Shown one piece after another: positions 39,872 through 48,394 of a stretch of 49,637 nt of DNA. Both the position numbers and the translations under genes were made by a program. Within the stretch, counting starts at the first letter, position 1. Each line of letters opens with the position of its first letter. Source of the DNA: Aeromicrobium sp. (GTDB taxonomy: Bacteria; Actinomycetota; Actinomycetes; Propionibacteriales; Nocardioidaceae); the NCBI GenBank assembly GCA_023257515.1, contig JALRCA010000090.1:1-49637 (forward strand), written 5' to 3'. A model generated the notes under the pieces. It was given only the letters and a program-made list of their open reading frames with translations, ran no database searches and was not told the origin of the DNA.

Positions 39872-42570
39872 CACGTCGTCGGCGCGTGCTCGGCCAGGTA
39901 GGCCAGCAACGCGGCGCTGGCCTCGCGCAGTCGTGCCTCGACGACCGAGATCGCCGTCGCCGCCTCCGGCGACGGGAGGCCGCCGTGACGGACCGCCCGC
40001 TCCAGCTCGCGCAACGCCTCGCCGGCGGTGATCGCGCCGAGGTTGAGCGCTGCCCCGGCGACGCGGTGGGCCTCGTCCTCGAGCAGCTCGGCGGCATCGG
40101 CGTCGAGGGCTGCGCGAAGCACGTCACCGCACGACGTGGCCGACGTGACGAAGTTGTCGATCGCCTCGGCCACGTAGGCGCCGCCACCGACCGCCGCGAG
40201 CTCGTCGAGGCGACCGCGGTCGATCACGTCCAGGGGTGGCCCGTCACCGGGAGGGCGGTCTCCCGCGACCCAGTGGGCCAGCGTCGACTGCAGGAGCGAG
40301 GAGTCGACCGGCTTGACGAGGAAGTCGTCCATGCCCGCGGCGAGGCACCGCTCGCGCTCGCCCTCGACCGCCGCGGCCGTCATCGCGATGATCGGGTGAT
40401 GGACGCGGGTCTCGAGGCGGCGGATCTCCCGTGCCGCGGTGTAGCCGTCCATGCCGGGCATCTGCACGTCCATGAGGATCGCGTCGTAGGACACGGAGCT
40501 CGCGAGCTCGATGCCCTCGACGCCGTTGCTCGCGACGACGCTCGCGTAGCCGAGTGCGCTCAGCAGCCCGGTGGCGACCATCTGGTTGACGGGGTCGTCC
40601 TCGACCACCAGCACGGTGCCGCGGACGGGCGCGTCGGTCGCGGGGAGGGAGCTCGCCACGGTCTGCTGCGCGCCCACCAGCGTCAGCAGGCACGAGCGCA
40701 GAGCGTCCGGGAGCACAGGTCGGACCAGCACGTGGTCGACGTCGAGCCTGTCCGCGCGGACCGTGGGTCGGACCAGGGCCACGACGGGGCAGTCGGCCGA
40801 CGGGGGCTCGTGCTCGTCGTCGACGATCGCGACCGTGTAGTCGGCGCCCGCCTCCGGAGCGGTGTCGATCACCATGCCCCACCCGTCGAGGAGCTCGGTC
40901 ACGGCCTCGCGCGACTCGGACGGGCTCGCGACGAGGAGCGCGCGGCGTCCCGACAGGTGGCCGTGCGCCGCGGCGTCCTCGTCGACGGGGACGCCGGCCA
41001 CCTGGCGCAGCGCGGGGTCGAACGTCGCCGCGAAGCGGAACACGCTGCCGCCCCCCGGTCGCGCCGAGTGGCTGATGGTCCCGCCCATGGCGACCGCCAG
41101 CTCGTGCGAGATCGCCAGACCGAGACCGGTGCCGCCGTACACGCGCGTGTGCGAGGAGTCGGCCTGGGTGAAGGGCTCGAACAGGCTCGAGGCGTCGTCG
41201 ACGCCGATCCCGGTGTCGCTCACCTGGACCACCACGCGCGTGCGCGAGCCGACCGGCGAGGCGGACACCCGCACCGACACGGAGCCGGACTCGGTGAACT
41301 TGACGGCGTTCGAGAGCAGGTTCCCCACCACCTGGGCCACGCGGGTGGGGTCTCCTCGCACCCATGGGGGCACGCTCGGGTCGTGGCGCAGGACGAGATC
41401 GAGACCCTTGGCCCGTGCGTCCTCGACGACGAGGCTCGTCGTGCGCTCCAGCACCGGGCGCACCTCGAAGTCGACCTCCTCGAGCTCGAGGCGGCCCGCC
41501 TCGATCTTGGAGAAGTCCAGGATGTCGGTGATGAGCGCGAGCAGCGCGCGGCCGGCGTCCTTGACCCCCGTGGCGAGCCGGTGCTGCTCGACCGACAGCT
41601 CGTGCCTCAGCAGCAGGTCGTTGAGACCGATCACCGCGTTGAGCGGCGTCCGGATCTCGTGACTCATCGTGGCGACGAACTCGGACTTGTGGCGCGAGGC
41701 CTCCATCGCGGCGTCGCGTGCCCGGGCGATCTCGGCCTGCGCACGCTGGCGCTCGGCCACGACGGCGATCTGGTCGGCCACGCGCTCGACCATGCCCTCG
41801 ATCATCTCGTGGCGGTAGAGCGGAGGATTCGAGGTGATGACGAGGACGGCGAGCACCTCCTCGCCCAGCATGACGGGGAACCCGACGATCAGTCGCTCGG
41901 GCTCGTGCCACAGCGTGCGCCGCGCCGTGTAGCAACGCCAGGCGAGTGCGTCCTCGAGCGGCGCGCGCGGATCGGTGTCCGGTCCCTCGGGCACCCCGAT
42001 CAGCAGCGGCTCGAGCGCGCCGTCGACCGGCAGGTAGGCGTGCGCGCGGTCCCAGTCGTCGTGCATCAGCACGAGCGTCCGAGCCGTGACGAGGACCTCC
42101 TCGATCGTGGCGGCCTGGTTCGCGGCGGACGCGAGCGCCTGCATCAGGAGGTTCTGCGCGACCTGGTCCTCGAGCGCCTCTTCGCTCGCGCGCAGCGACG
42201 TCAGGATCGCGCGACGCTCCGTGTAGTCGGTGAAGCGCAGGCGGAGGGCATAGATCTCGCCGTCGTCGTCACGCATGGGGGTCTCGCGCACCATCATCCA
42301 GACAGGACTGCCGTCCACCCGGTCCCACCGGACCTCGACCTCGTCGTCGGTGAGCCGACCCAGCCGGGCCTCCGCGAGGTGCTCGCCCAGCCGTGCCCGA
42401 CCCTCCTCGTCGAGGACGTCACCGAGCTGGAGCGTCGCGCTCCCGGGCTCGACGCCGTGGATGCGTGAGACCGCCGGGTTGGCGTAGAGCGTGCGTCCGT
42501 CGAGGTCGACGACCCAGATACCGTCGGCGGCGTTCTCGACGATGTCGCGGTACATGCGTGACAGGTCCAT
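39871..42570 (-). CDS. Hybrid sensor histidine kinase (PAS-GAF-HisKA-HATPase-REC-HPt)
   Basis: 899 residues. PAS domain at about 5-120 (DIVENAADGIWVVDLDG), GAF-like domain at about 150-270, HisKA with phospho-acceptor His304 (TMSHEIRTPLN) and HATPase with N/G boxes (NLLSNAVKF, DTGIGV, GGTGLGLAIS) at about 405-515. A receiver-like region without a phospho-Asp follows at about 540-635, then a true receiver with Asp701 (LMDVQMPGMDGY) and Lys753, and HPt with His835 (EAHRVAGAALNLGA). No transmembrane segment: a cytoplasmic sensor. The start ATG has a GGAAGGA site seven bases ahead. The output regulator is not in the window. Confidence 0.9.
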   Translation of the reverse strand: MDLSRMYRDIVENAADGIWVVDLDGRTLYANPAVSRIHGVEPGSATLQLGDVLDEEGRARLGEHLAEARLGRLTDDEVEVRWDRVDGSPVWMMVRETPMRDDDGEIYALRLRFTDYTERRAILTSLRASEEALEDQVAQNLLMQALASAANQAATIEEVLVTARTLVLMHDDWDRAHAYLPVDGALEPLLIGVPEGPDTDPRAPLEDALAWRCYTARRTLWHEPERLIVGFPVMLGEEVLAVLVITSNPPLYRHEMIEGMVERVADQIAVVAERQRAQAEIARARDAAMEASRHKSEFVATMSHEIRTPLNAVIGLNDLLLRHELSVEQHRLATGVKDAGRALLALITDILDFSKIEAGRLELEEVDFEVRPVLERTTSLVVEDARAKGLDLVLRHDPSVPPWVRGDPTRVAQVVGNLLSNAVKFTESGSVSVRVSASPVGSRTRVVVQVSDTGIGVDDASSLFEPFTQADSSHTRVYGGTGLGLAISHELAVAMGGTISHSARPGGGSVFRFAATFDPALRQVAGVPVDEDAAAHGHLSGRRALLVASPSESREAVTELLDGWGMVIDTAPEAGADYTVAIVDDEHEPPSADCPVVALVRPTVRADRLDVDHVLVRPVLPDALRSCLLTLVGAQQTVASSLPATDAPVRGTVLVVEDDPVNQMVATGLLSALGYASVVASNGVEGIELASSVSYDAILMDVQMPGMDGYTAAREIRRLETRVHHPIIAMTAAAVEGERERCLAAGMDDFLVKPVDSSLLQSTLAHWVAGDRPPGDGPPLDVIDRGRLDELAAVGGGAYVAEAIDNFVTSATSCGDVLRAALDADAAELLEDEAHRVAGAALNLGAITAGEALRELERAVRHGGLPSPEAATAISVVEARLREASAALLAYLAEHAPTT

Positions 42571-42636
42571 GGCCCGTCCTTCCGCGGCCCGAGTGCTCCG
42601 TGTGGTGATCGTCTCACGCGGGCCGCTCACGCGCCC

Positions 42637-43416
42637 TCAGCCGCGTGGCCTCGAGTACGCACGGACGGACCAGGCTGCGGCGACGATCGTCAGGGCGACG
42701 CTCCACGCGAGGGAGAGCAGCACGTCCTCGGTCCGCACCCCGCCCAGCATCAGACCCCGCACGGCGTCCATCGTCGGGGTGAACGGCTGGTAGTCGGCGA
42801 ACCATCGCAGCGCGGTCGGCATCGACTCCGTGGGCACGAATCCCGAGCCGAGGAACGGCAGCAGGACCAGCGGCATCGGTGCGTTGCTGGCCGTCTCGAC
42901 GCTGTCGCTCACGAGGCCGAGCCCGACGCAGATCCAGGTGGCCGCGACGGTGATCGCGAGCAGGATGCCGGCGGCACCCAGCAGGTCCCACGGACCGGTG
43001 GTCGTGCGGAAGCCGAGTGCCAGGGAGACGCCGAGCACGACGGTCACCACCGCGGCGGTCTGGACGACCGCCCCGAGGACGTGACCGGTCAGCAGCGCGG
43101 ACCGGGCGACGGGCATCGTCCGGAAGCGGTCGACGATGCCCTCCTGCTGGTCGAGGGCGACCGAGACGGCGGTGCCTGTCGCGACCGAGGCGACGGCCAT
43201 GACGAGGATCCCCGGCACGACGAAGTCGAGGTACGCGGCGCGACCACCACCGCCCGGCAGCCCCGTGCCGAGCGTCTCGCCGAAGACGTAGACGAACAGC
43301 AGCAGGAAGATCAGCGGCATGCCGACGAGGATCAGGGTGAGGGACGGGTAGCGCTTGATGTGCAGCAGCGTGCGCCGCAGCATCGTGGTCGAGTCGGTCA
43401 GGACGGCGGTGCTCAT
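42637..43416 (-). CDS. ABC-2 type permease (DrrB-like)
   Basis: 259 residues with six hydrophobic segments (LTLILVGMPLIFLLLFVYVFG; LDFVVPGILVMAVASVATGTAV; LTGHVLGAVVQTAAVVTVVLGVSLALGF; ILLAITVAATWICVGLGLVS; NAPMPLVLLPFLGSGFVP; LSLAWSVALTIVAAAWSVRAY). The ABC-2 motif GIVDRFRTMPVARSALL is clear. An export permease of the daunorubicin-resistance type. It overlaps the ATPase by four bases; the substrate is unknown. Confidence 0.88.
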   Translation of the reverse strand: MSTAVLTDSTTMLRRTLLHIKRYPSLTLILVGMPLIFLLLFVYVFGETLGTGLPGGGGRAAYLDFVVPGILVMAVASVATGTAVSVALDQQEGIVDRFRTMPVARSALLTGHVLGAVVQTAAVVTVVLGVSLALGFRTTTGPWDLLGAAGILLAITVAATWICVGLGLVSDSVETASNAPMPLVLLPFLGSGFVPTESMPTALRWFADYQPFTPTMDAVRGLMLGGVRTEDVLLSLAWSVALTIVAAAWSVRAYSRPRG

Positions 43417-44360
43417 GCGGACTCCTTGGTCTGGGTGAGAAGGCGGAAGACGTCGTCGAGGTCGGGGCGCTGCAGCCGCAGGTCGTCGACCTCGACGTCC
43501 AGCTCCTCGAGCCTCGCCAGCAGCGATCGCAGCGAGGCGACGTCGTCGACGTGCGGGACGCGCAGCCGGTTGGCCGTCGCGTCGGGCTCGGAGCCGGGCA
43601 GGGCGGTCGCGGCCCGGGCGAGCGCAGCGGCGTCGGGGAGCTGCAGCTCGGCGTGGCCGTCGCCGACCTGGCTCGTCAGCTCGCGCGAGGTCCCCTCCGC
43701 GACGATGCGTCCGTCGTGCAGGACGGCGATGTGGTCGGCCAGGCGGTCGGCCTCGTCGAGGTACTGCGTGGTGAGGACCACGGTCGTGCCGTCGTCGGCG
43801 AGACCGCGCACGACGTCCCACAGGGCGTGACGACTCGTGGGGTCGAGACCCGTCGTGGGCTCGTCGAGGAACAGGACGCTCGGGCGGGCGACCAGGCTCA
43901 TGGCCAGGTCCAGGCGTCGTCTCATGCCGCCCGAGTACGTGCTCGTCCGGCGGTCCGCGGCGCCGACGAGGTCGAACGTCTCGAGCAGCTCGTCGGTGCG
44001 GGCGGAACGCTCCGGCGTCGACAGGTGGTGCAGCCGCCCGACGAGGTCCAGGTTCTCGCGGCCCGTGAGCAGCCCGTCGACGGCGGAGAACTGGCCCGTC
44101 GTCGAGATGGTCCGCCGCACGGTCCTGGCGTCGCGGGCCAGGTCGAGACCGGCCACCTCGACCGTTCCGGAGTCGGGCGCCGACAGGGTGCTCAGGATGC
44201 GCACGATCGTCGTCTTGCCGGCACCGTTCGGTCCCAGCAGGGCGAAGACGGAACCAGGAGCGATGTCCAGGTCGACGCCGCGCAGGACGTGGTGGTCGCC
44301 GAAGGACTTGCGCAGGTCGCGCACGCGGACGGCGTGGGTCGTGGTCGAAGCGATGGTCAT
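43413..44360 (-). CDS. ABC transporter ATPase (DrrA-like)
   Basis: 315 residues. Walker A LLGPNGAGKTT, Q-loop TTGQFSAV, signature YSGGMRRRLDLAMSL, Walker B VLFLDEPTTGLDP, and a C-terminal extension (ATANRLRVPHVDDVASLRSLLARLEELDVEVDDLRLQRPDLDDVFRLL) typical of the drug-resistance ATPases. It pairs with the permease to export a drug or lipid-like compound. Start ATG overlaps the DUF4097 gene by four bases; all four genes of this set are coupled. Confidence 0.9.
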   Translation of the reverse strand: MTIASTTTHAVRVRDLRKSFGDHHVLRGVDLDIAPGSVFALLGPNGAGKTTIVRILSTLSAPDSGTVEVAGLDLARDARTVRRTISTTGQFSAVDGLLTGRENLDLVGRLHHLSTPERSARTDELLETFDLVGAADRRTSTYSGGMRRRLDLAMSLVARPSVLFLDEPTTGLDPTSRHALWDVVRGLADDGTTVVLTTQYLDEADRLADHIAVLHDGRIVAEGTSRELTSQVGDGHAELQLPDAAALARAATALPGSEPDATANRLRVPHVDDVASLRSLLARLEELDVEVDDLRLQRPDLDDVFRLLTQTKESA

Positions 44361-45226
44361 CGCGTCTCCTTCGGGTCGTGGCGGCGCACGTGGACGTCGC
44401 CGGAGAGGTTGTGGACGTGGACCTCGACGGTCCGGTCGTCGTCCTGGGGCGCCTCCGCGGAGGCGAGCTCGCTGTGCAGGACGCCGGCCCTCGTGTCGAC
44501 GTCGAGCCACGCAGCGGTGCCGTGGGGCACGCCGACGTCGACCTGGCCGTGATGGGTGCGCAGTCGCAGCACGCCCGACTCGGCGCGCTCCACGCGGACG
44601 TCGCCCGAGGCCGTGCGAGCGCTCAGCTCGGCCGTGCTCGTGCCGACGCGGATGCTGCCGGCTGCGGTCTTGAGCTCGGTGACCCCGTGTGCCTCCCCGA
44701 GCTCGACGTCACCGGCGGACGTGCGCAGTCGTGCGCGACCGAGGGTCAGCCCGCAGCCGGCCTGGCCGGCCTGGGTACGCAGGTCGAGGTCGGCGTCGGC
44801 GCGCTGGACCCGCACGTCGCCGACGGCGGACGACACGCGGGCGGCCGCGGCATGTTCGATTCTGACGTCCCCCATCGTGCTCGAGGCATCGACGTCGCCG
44901 AGTCGACCGGTCGTCGCGAGGTCGGCCCAGCCACGGAAGGTCAGGCTCGAGCCGTCGGGCACGTCGATGACGACGGTGGTCGCCGGTCCCGACCCGAGCC
45001 AGGCACGGATGCCTCGTCGCCGCGGTGTCTGGACGGTCAGCACGGAACCGTCGAGCCGGACCGTCGTCTGCTCGGCGGCCTGGCGATCCTGGTCGGACCG
45101 CGCGTCGTGGGGCGACACGGTCACGACGGCGACGTCGGTGTCCGTGGCGTTGACGACGAGCCGGCCCCCGGTGACGTGCACGTCCAGCGTGAGGGGTCCG
45201 GTCGCGTCGAAGGCGTGGTGCGTCAT
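44357..45226 (-). CDS. DUF4097-family beta-strand repeat protein
   Basis: 289 residues dominated by short repeating strands of the form S-x-x-G-D-V-x-V/I-x-x-A (SSAVGDVRVQRAD, SAGDVELGEAH, TASGDVRVERAE), predicted as a right-handed beta-helix. No signal peptide or membrane helix, so cytoplasmic. The family is common next to small regulators and ABC exporters; its function is unproven. It overlaps the RHH gene and the ATPase by four bases each. Confidence 0.82.
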   Translation of the reverse strand: MTHHAFDATGPLTLDVHVTGGRLVVNATDTDVAVVTVSPHDARSDQDRQAAEQTTVRLDGSVLTVQTPRRRGIRAWLGSGPATTVVIDVPDGSSLTFRGWADLATTGRLGDVDASSTMGDVRIEHAAAARVSSAVGDVRVQRADADLDLRTQAGQAGCGLTLGRARLRTSAGDVELGEAHGVTELKTAAGSIRVGTSTAELSARTASGDVRVERAESGVLRLRTHHGQVDVGVPHGTAAWLDVDTRAGVLHSELASAEAPQDDDRTVEVHVHNLSGDVHVRRHDPKETR

Positions 45227-45696
45227 CGGACCCACCCGCCCCGGCCGTCGCGGGGGGCCGGACGGGAGGCGCCCCCGTCCAGGGCGGCCGAGATCGTGCG
45301 CACGAGCCAGGCGTTGACCGAGATCCCGGCCCGCTCGGCTGCCTCGTCCAGGCGTGGCTTGAGCCGGTCGGGCAGGCGGAGGCTGAAGCGTGCGGTGCCG
45401 CCGGTGTCGGGCTCGGTGGCGGCAGCCTGCGCCGGCCCGGCGGCGACGGCTCGATCGGTGTGCGTGACGACCAGGTCGGGGTCGAGGCCGCGCAGCCTGA
45501 CCTCCACGACCGCGTCGTCGAGGTCGAGCGAGATCTCTCCCGCGGCGGCGGTCAGCAGCTCAAGCATCGCGAGGCGAACGCCGGACTCGAGCGTGCCGGT
45601 GAGGCGTTCGGCGAGCTCCTGGGCCTCCGGTCCGCCGGCGGCCGCGGCGAGGGCCAGCTCGCGCTGGAGCCGCGTGATGTAGGGATCGATGTCCAT
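45223..45696 (-). CDS. RHH (HicB/Arc-type) DNA-binding protein
   Basis: 157 residues. The N-terminal part (YITRLQRELALAAAAGGPEAQELAERLTGTLESGVRLAMLELLTAAAGEISLDL, then VEVRLRGLDPDLVVT) is a helical plus strand domain. The C-terminal part (ARFSLRLPDRLKPRLDEAAERAGISVNAWLVRTISAAL) is a ribbon-helix-helix DNA-binding unit as in HicB antitoxins. No HicA-like toxin is adjacent, so a stand-alone repressor role is more likely. Its start codon lies within repeated TGACGCCAT elements, suggesting autoregulation. Confidence 0.8.
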   Translation of the reverse strand: MDIDPYITRLQRELALAAAAGGPEAQELAERLTGTLESGVRLAMLELLTAAAGEISLDLDDAVVEVRLRGLDPDLVVTHTDRAVAAGPAQAAATEPDTGGTARFSLRLPDRLKPRLDEAAERAGISVNAWLVRTISAALDGGASRPAPRDGRGGWVR

Positions 45697-45748
45697 GACG
45701 CCATCATGACGCCATGAGTGACGTCAGTGCAACCCCGCAATGGCGTCA
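45694..45748. promoter_or_regulatory. TGACGCCAT operator repeats of the RHH operon
   Basis: CATGACGCCAT occurs at 45694-45704 and, directly adjoining, at 45705-45715. An inverted copy, ATGGCGTCA, lies at 45740-45748, and a palindromic TGACGTCA lies between (45719-45726). The first copy includes the start codon of the RHH gene. Tandem short repeats are typical RHH operators. Confidence 0.6.
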
Positions 45749-46026
45749 GCATCAGGGAGCCGCCAAGAATCGTCAGGAACGTGCGGGGAACTCCGATCGG
45801 CGACCGGCGCGGCCGTAACGTCGGGACCACGACGTCGGCGTCGCCCGGTCACAGGCCCGCGGCCCGTCGTCCAGGGAGCCACGCCCCGCCCGGCTCGCAC
45901 GTCACACGCGCTGCTGCCGCCAACCTGTCGAGGCGGGCGTGGCCCCGTCCAGCCCCTGGCCCGGTCTGCGCGCTGCGGCGGAGGCGGAGGATGATGGCGG
46001 GCGGGGACGACGGACGAGCAGGAGCC
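45749..46026. other. Intergenic stretch ahead of threonine dehydratase
   Basis: Together with the operator repeats this makes a gap of about 330 bases without a gene. In-frame codons upstream of the ilvA ATG are open, but they show no family similarity and lack the codon bias of the genes. A gagcaggagcc ribosome site ends the gap. I see no convincing promoter or riboswitch. Confidence 0.4.
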
Positions 46027-47301
46027 ATGAGCAGCGACACCGTGGGCACGAGCGTGCACGACATCGCGACCGCCATCGAGGAGGCGGCGGAACGGCTCGA
46101 CGGCGTCGCCGTCACGACGCCGCTCGAGCGCAGCCCGCGACTCTCCGCCGCGACCGGTGCCGACGTGTGGCTCAAGCGCGAGGACCTGCAGCCGGTCCGC
46201 TCCTACAAGCTGCGCGGCGCCTACAACCTGATCTCCCAGCTCGACGACGAGCAGCGGTCGCGTGGCGTCGTCACGGCCAGCGCCGGCAACCACGCGCAGG
46301 GTGTCGCCTTCGCCTGCGCGGCCCTCGGCATCCGTGGCCGCATCCACCTGCCGAGCGGCACGCCGCGCCAGAAGCGCGACCGGATCGCCGTGATCGGCGG
46401 GGAGTGGGTCGACGTGGTGATGGGAGCCGAGACGTACGACGAGGTCTCGCAGTCGGCGACGTCGGACGCACGGTCCAGTGGTGCGACGCTCGTGCCCGCG
46501 TTCGACGACCCGCGGGTCATCGCGGGTCAGGGCACCGTCGTCCGCGAGGTCGTCGAGCAGCTCGGCGCGGCCCCTGACGTCGTGGTCGTGCCCGTCGGTG
46601 GCGGTGGGCTCGTCGCCGGGACGGTCGCCTGGCTGAGCGTCCACCACCCGCACGTGCGTGTCGTCGGTGTCGAGCCGGAGGGCTCGCCCAACCTGGCGGC
46701 CGCGCTCGCGGCGGGCGAGCCCGTCACCCTGCCGACGATCGACACCTTCGTCGACGGCGCGTCCGTGCGGCGGGCGGGCGACCACACGACGGCCGTCGCG
46801 TCGCAGGGCGCCCTCGAGCTCGTGGCCGAGCCCGAGGGATCGATCTGCCGCGAGATGCTGTCCCTCTACCAGGTCGACGGCATCATCGCCGAGCCCGCCG
46901 GGGCGCTCGCGACGGGCGCGATCGCGAGCGGGACGATCACCGTCGAGGCCGGGCAGCGCGTCGTGTGCGTGCTGTCGGGCGGCAACAACGACGTGAGCCG
47001 CTATGCCGACGTCGTGGAACGCGCCCTCGTGCACGAGGGGCGCAAGCACTACTTCTTGGTCGACTTCGCGCAGGAGCCCGGCGCGCTGCGGCAGTTCCTC
47101 GACGAGATCCTCGGTCCCGACGACGACATCACGCTGTTCGAGTACGTCAAGCGGAGCAACCGCGAGACCGGTCCGGCGCTCGTCGGCATCGAGCTCGCCC
47201 GGGCCGAGGACCTGGCGAGCCTGCTCGAGCGCATGGAGGCCGCACCGCCGAGCATCGAGAAGATCGACAGCACCAGCCCTCTCTTCCGCTTCCTGCTCTG
47301 A
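46027..47301 (+). CDS. ilvA: Threonine ammonia-lyase
   Basis: 424 residues. PLP-dependent conversion of threonine to 2-oxobutyrate, the first step of isoleucine synthesis. PLP lysine in VRSYKLRGAYNL, substrate loop ASAGNHAQGVAFA, phosphate-binding VPVGGGGLVAGTVAW and SGGNNDVSRY are all present. After about residue 330 a regulatory ACT-like region begins (KHYFLVDFAQEPGALRQFLDEILGPDDDITLFEYVKRSNRETGPALVGIELA), so feedback control by isoleucine or valine is likely. ATG 46027 is set by the ribosome site and by the start of the conserved fold. Confidence 0.9.
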   Translation: MSSDTVGTSVHDIATAIEEAAERLDGVAVTTPLERSPRLSAATGADVWLKREDLQPVRSYKLRGAYNLISQLDDEQRSRGVVTASAGNHAQGVAFACAALGIRGRIHLPSGTPRQKRDRIAVIGGEWVDVVMGAETYDEVSQSATSDARSSGATLVPAFDDPRVIAGQGTVVREVVEQLGAAPDVVVVPVGGGGLVAGTVAWLSVHHPHVRVVGVEPEGSPNLAAALAAGEPVTLPTIDTFVDGASVRRAGDHTTAVASQGALELVAEPEGSICREMLSLYQVDGIIAEPAGALATGAIASGTITVEAGQRVVCVLSGGNNDVSRYADVVERALVHEGRKHYFLVDFAQEPGALRQFLDEILGPDDDITLFEYVKRSNRETGPALVGIELARAEDLASLLERMEAAPPSIEKIDSTSPLFRFLL

Positions 47302-47318
47302 TCCCCGACGCGACACGA

Positions 47319-47346
47319 CGCCGCCGACCCGTCCGGGTCGGCGGCG
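47319..47346 (+). terminator. Terminator after ilvA
   Basis: CGCCGCCGACCC (47319-47330) pairs with GGGTCGGCGGCG (47335-47346) around GTCC. It lies 18 bases past the ilvA stop. No T-run follows. Confidence 0.7.
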
Positions 47347-47363
47347 CCGTCGCAGCCGCGGTG

Positions 47364-47381
47364 ACTCCTGGACTCAGGAGT
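47364..47381 (-). terminator. Small hairpin at the lipoprotein stop codon
   Basis: ACTCCTG (47364-47370) pairs with CAGGAGT (47375-47381) across GACT. It overlaps the last codons and stop of the convergent lipoprotein gene. The stem is short, so it is a weak terminator candidate. Confidence 0.3.
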
Positions 47382-47787
47382 TGCAGAGCTTGTTCAGGTC
47401 CTGCGCCTGCGAGGTGATCTCGGACGACAGCGAGCTGAGCTTGCCGCTGACCTCCTGCAGCTTCGCGCTGTCGGTGCCGGCGGCCTTGAGGTCCGCCAGG
47501 AGGCCCGAGAGCTGGCCGAACTGGTCCGTCAGCTCGTTGAGCTCCTTCTTGACCTCCTCGTTCTCGAGGTCGTCGGCCGTCTTCTTCAGGCGATCCGTGA
47601 GCTTGTCGATCGTGGTGGCGCTCGAGTCGGGATCGGTCGGAGAGATGCCGGACAGGTCGCGCGTGGCGTCGGTGGCCTCCTTGTTCGCGACCTTGCAGGC
47701 GTCCTCGACGGACTGTCCGCCGCACGCGGTGAGACCGAGGCTCAGCGCGACGGTGGCGAGGGCGATGGCGGGCTTGCGAACGTTCAT
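47374..47787 (-). CDS. Small secreted lipoprotein with coiled-coil tail
   Basis: 137 residues. A lipoprotein signal (MNVRKPAIALATVALSLGL followed by the lipobox TAC) ends at the Cys to be lipidated. The mature part is helical and charged (TIDKLTDRLKKTADDLENEEVKKELNELTDQFGQLSGLLADL, then LQEVSGKLSSLSSEITSQAQDL), with heptad-like leucines suggesting a coiled coil. A second Cys near the C-terminus (KLCNS) and one at CKVAN could pair. Anchored to the outer face of the membrane; role unknown. A GGGGAGA site supports this start. Confidence 0.83.
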   Translation of the reverse strand: MNVRKPAIALATVALSLGLTACGGQSVEDACKVANKEATDATRDLSGISPTDPDSSATTIDKLTDRLKKTADDLENEEVKKELNELTDQFGQLSGLLADLKAAGTDSAKLQEVSGKLSSLSSEITSQAQDLNKLCNS

Positions 47788-47840
47788 GGTGACTCTCCCC
47801 AGATCCGGTGTGACGACCGACGGCTGCGGTCGCATGCCAC

Positions 47841-47870
47841 ACCGTAGGGGGAGTGGGTCACGAGCGCCAA
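47841..47870 (-). promoter_or_regulatory. Promoter of the lipoprotein gene
   Basis: On the minus strand TTGGCG (47865-47870) and TACGGT (47841-47846) are 18 bases apart, a good housekeeping-sigma spacing. A transcript would start near 47834, giving a leader of roughly 45 bases that contains the ribosome site. Confidence 0.45.
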
Positions 47871-47901
47871 TGCGGTCCGGGCTCGCGGTACCGAACGGCC
47901 G

Positions 47902-48294
47902 TCAGCTGGGTGCCTTGACCGCCACGACCGGGCACACGGCGTCGAGGAGGATGCGCTGGGACGTCGAGCCGAGCAGCATCTTGCCGACCGGTGACCGGCG
48001 ACGCTGCCCGATCACGATGAGATCGGCATCCACTCCCGCGGCACGCTCCAGGATCTCGTCGGCAGCGGGGCGTTCGCCGTGCAGGTGGACGATCGTGTGC
48101 TCCACGGCAGCGGTCACGAGACGATCCCGCAGCAGGTCGATCTCCTGCTCGGGGGAGACCCCCACGGCTCCGCCGCCGGTCGGCGTCGCGACGACGACGA
48201 GGCGTCCTCGCTCCTGCTGTGCGTAGGCGATGGCCCATTCCAGGGCGGCCTGGCTCTCCGGCGTGTCGCGATACCCGGCGACGATCGTGGACAT
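47902..48294 (-). CDS. Universal stress protein (UspA family)
   Basis: 130 residues, one Usp domain. STIVAGYRDTPESQAALEWAIAYAQ opens the fold. The nucleotide-binding signature is IVIGQRRRSPVGKMLLGSTSQRIL, of the form G-2x-G-9x-G-S/T with the first glycines partly altered, so ATP binding is likely but not certain. Cytoplasmic, made under stress or growth arrest. A GAGGAGA site precedes the ATG. Divergent from the PLP enzyme across about 100 bases. Confidence 0.87.
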   Translation of the reverse strand: MSTIVAGYRDTPESQAALEWAIAYAQQERGRLVVVATPTGGGAVGVSPEQEIDLLRDRLVTAAVEHTIVHLHGERPAADEILERAAGVDADLIVIGQRRRSPVGKMLLGSTSQRILLDAVCPVVAVKAPS

Positions 48295-48394
48295 CGGTTC
48301 TCCTCTCGCTGCCCCCGGTGGGACCCACGCTACGCCCATCGGCCCGGGTCGTCGGTCGTCGCCCACGCAGACGACTGCTGCGAGCATGGGGGCC

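Noticed and set aside
39886-42468. A very long open frame antisense to the histidine kinase
   Set aside because: GC-rich codons leave the opposite strand open; the predicted protein is low-complexity Arg/His/Asp-rich and has no family motif, while the kinase strand has full domain motifs.
45223-45696. HicAB toxin-antitoxin pair
   Set aside because: The RHH domain is HicB-like, but no short HicA-type gene lies on either side; the following gene is a DUF4097 protein.
45749-46026. N-terminal extension of threonine dehydratase reaching 45718
   Set aside because: The extra residues are Arg/Pro-rich and unlike the family; a good ribosome site precedes the ATG at 46027.
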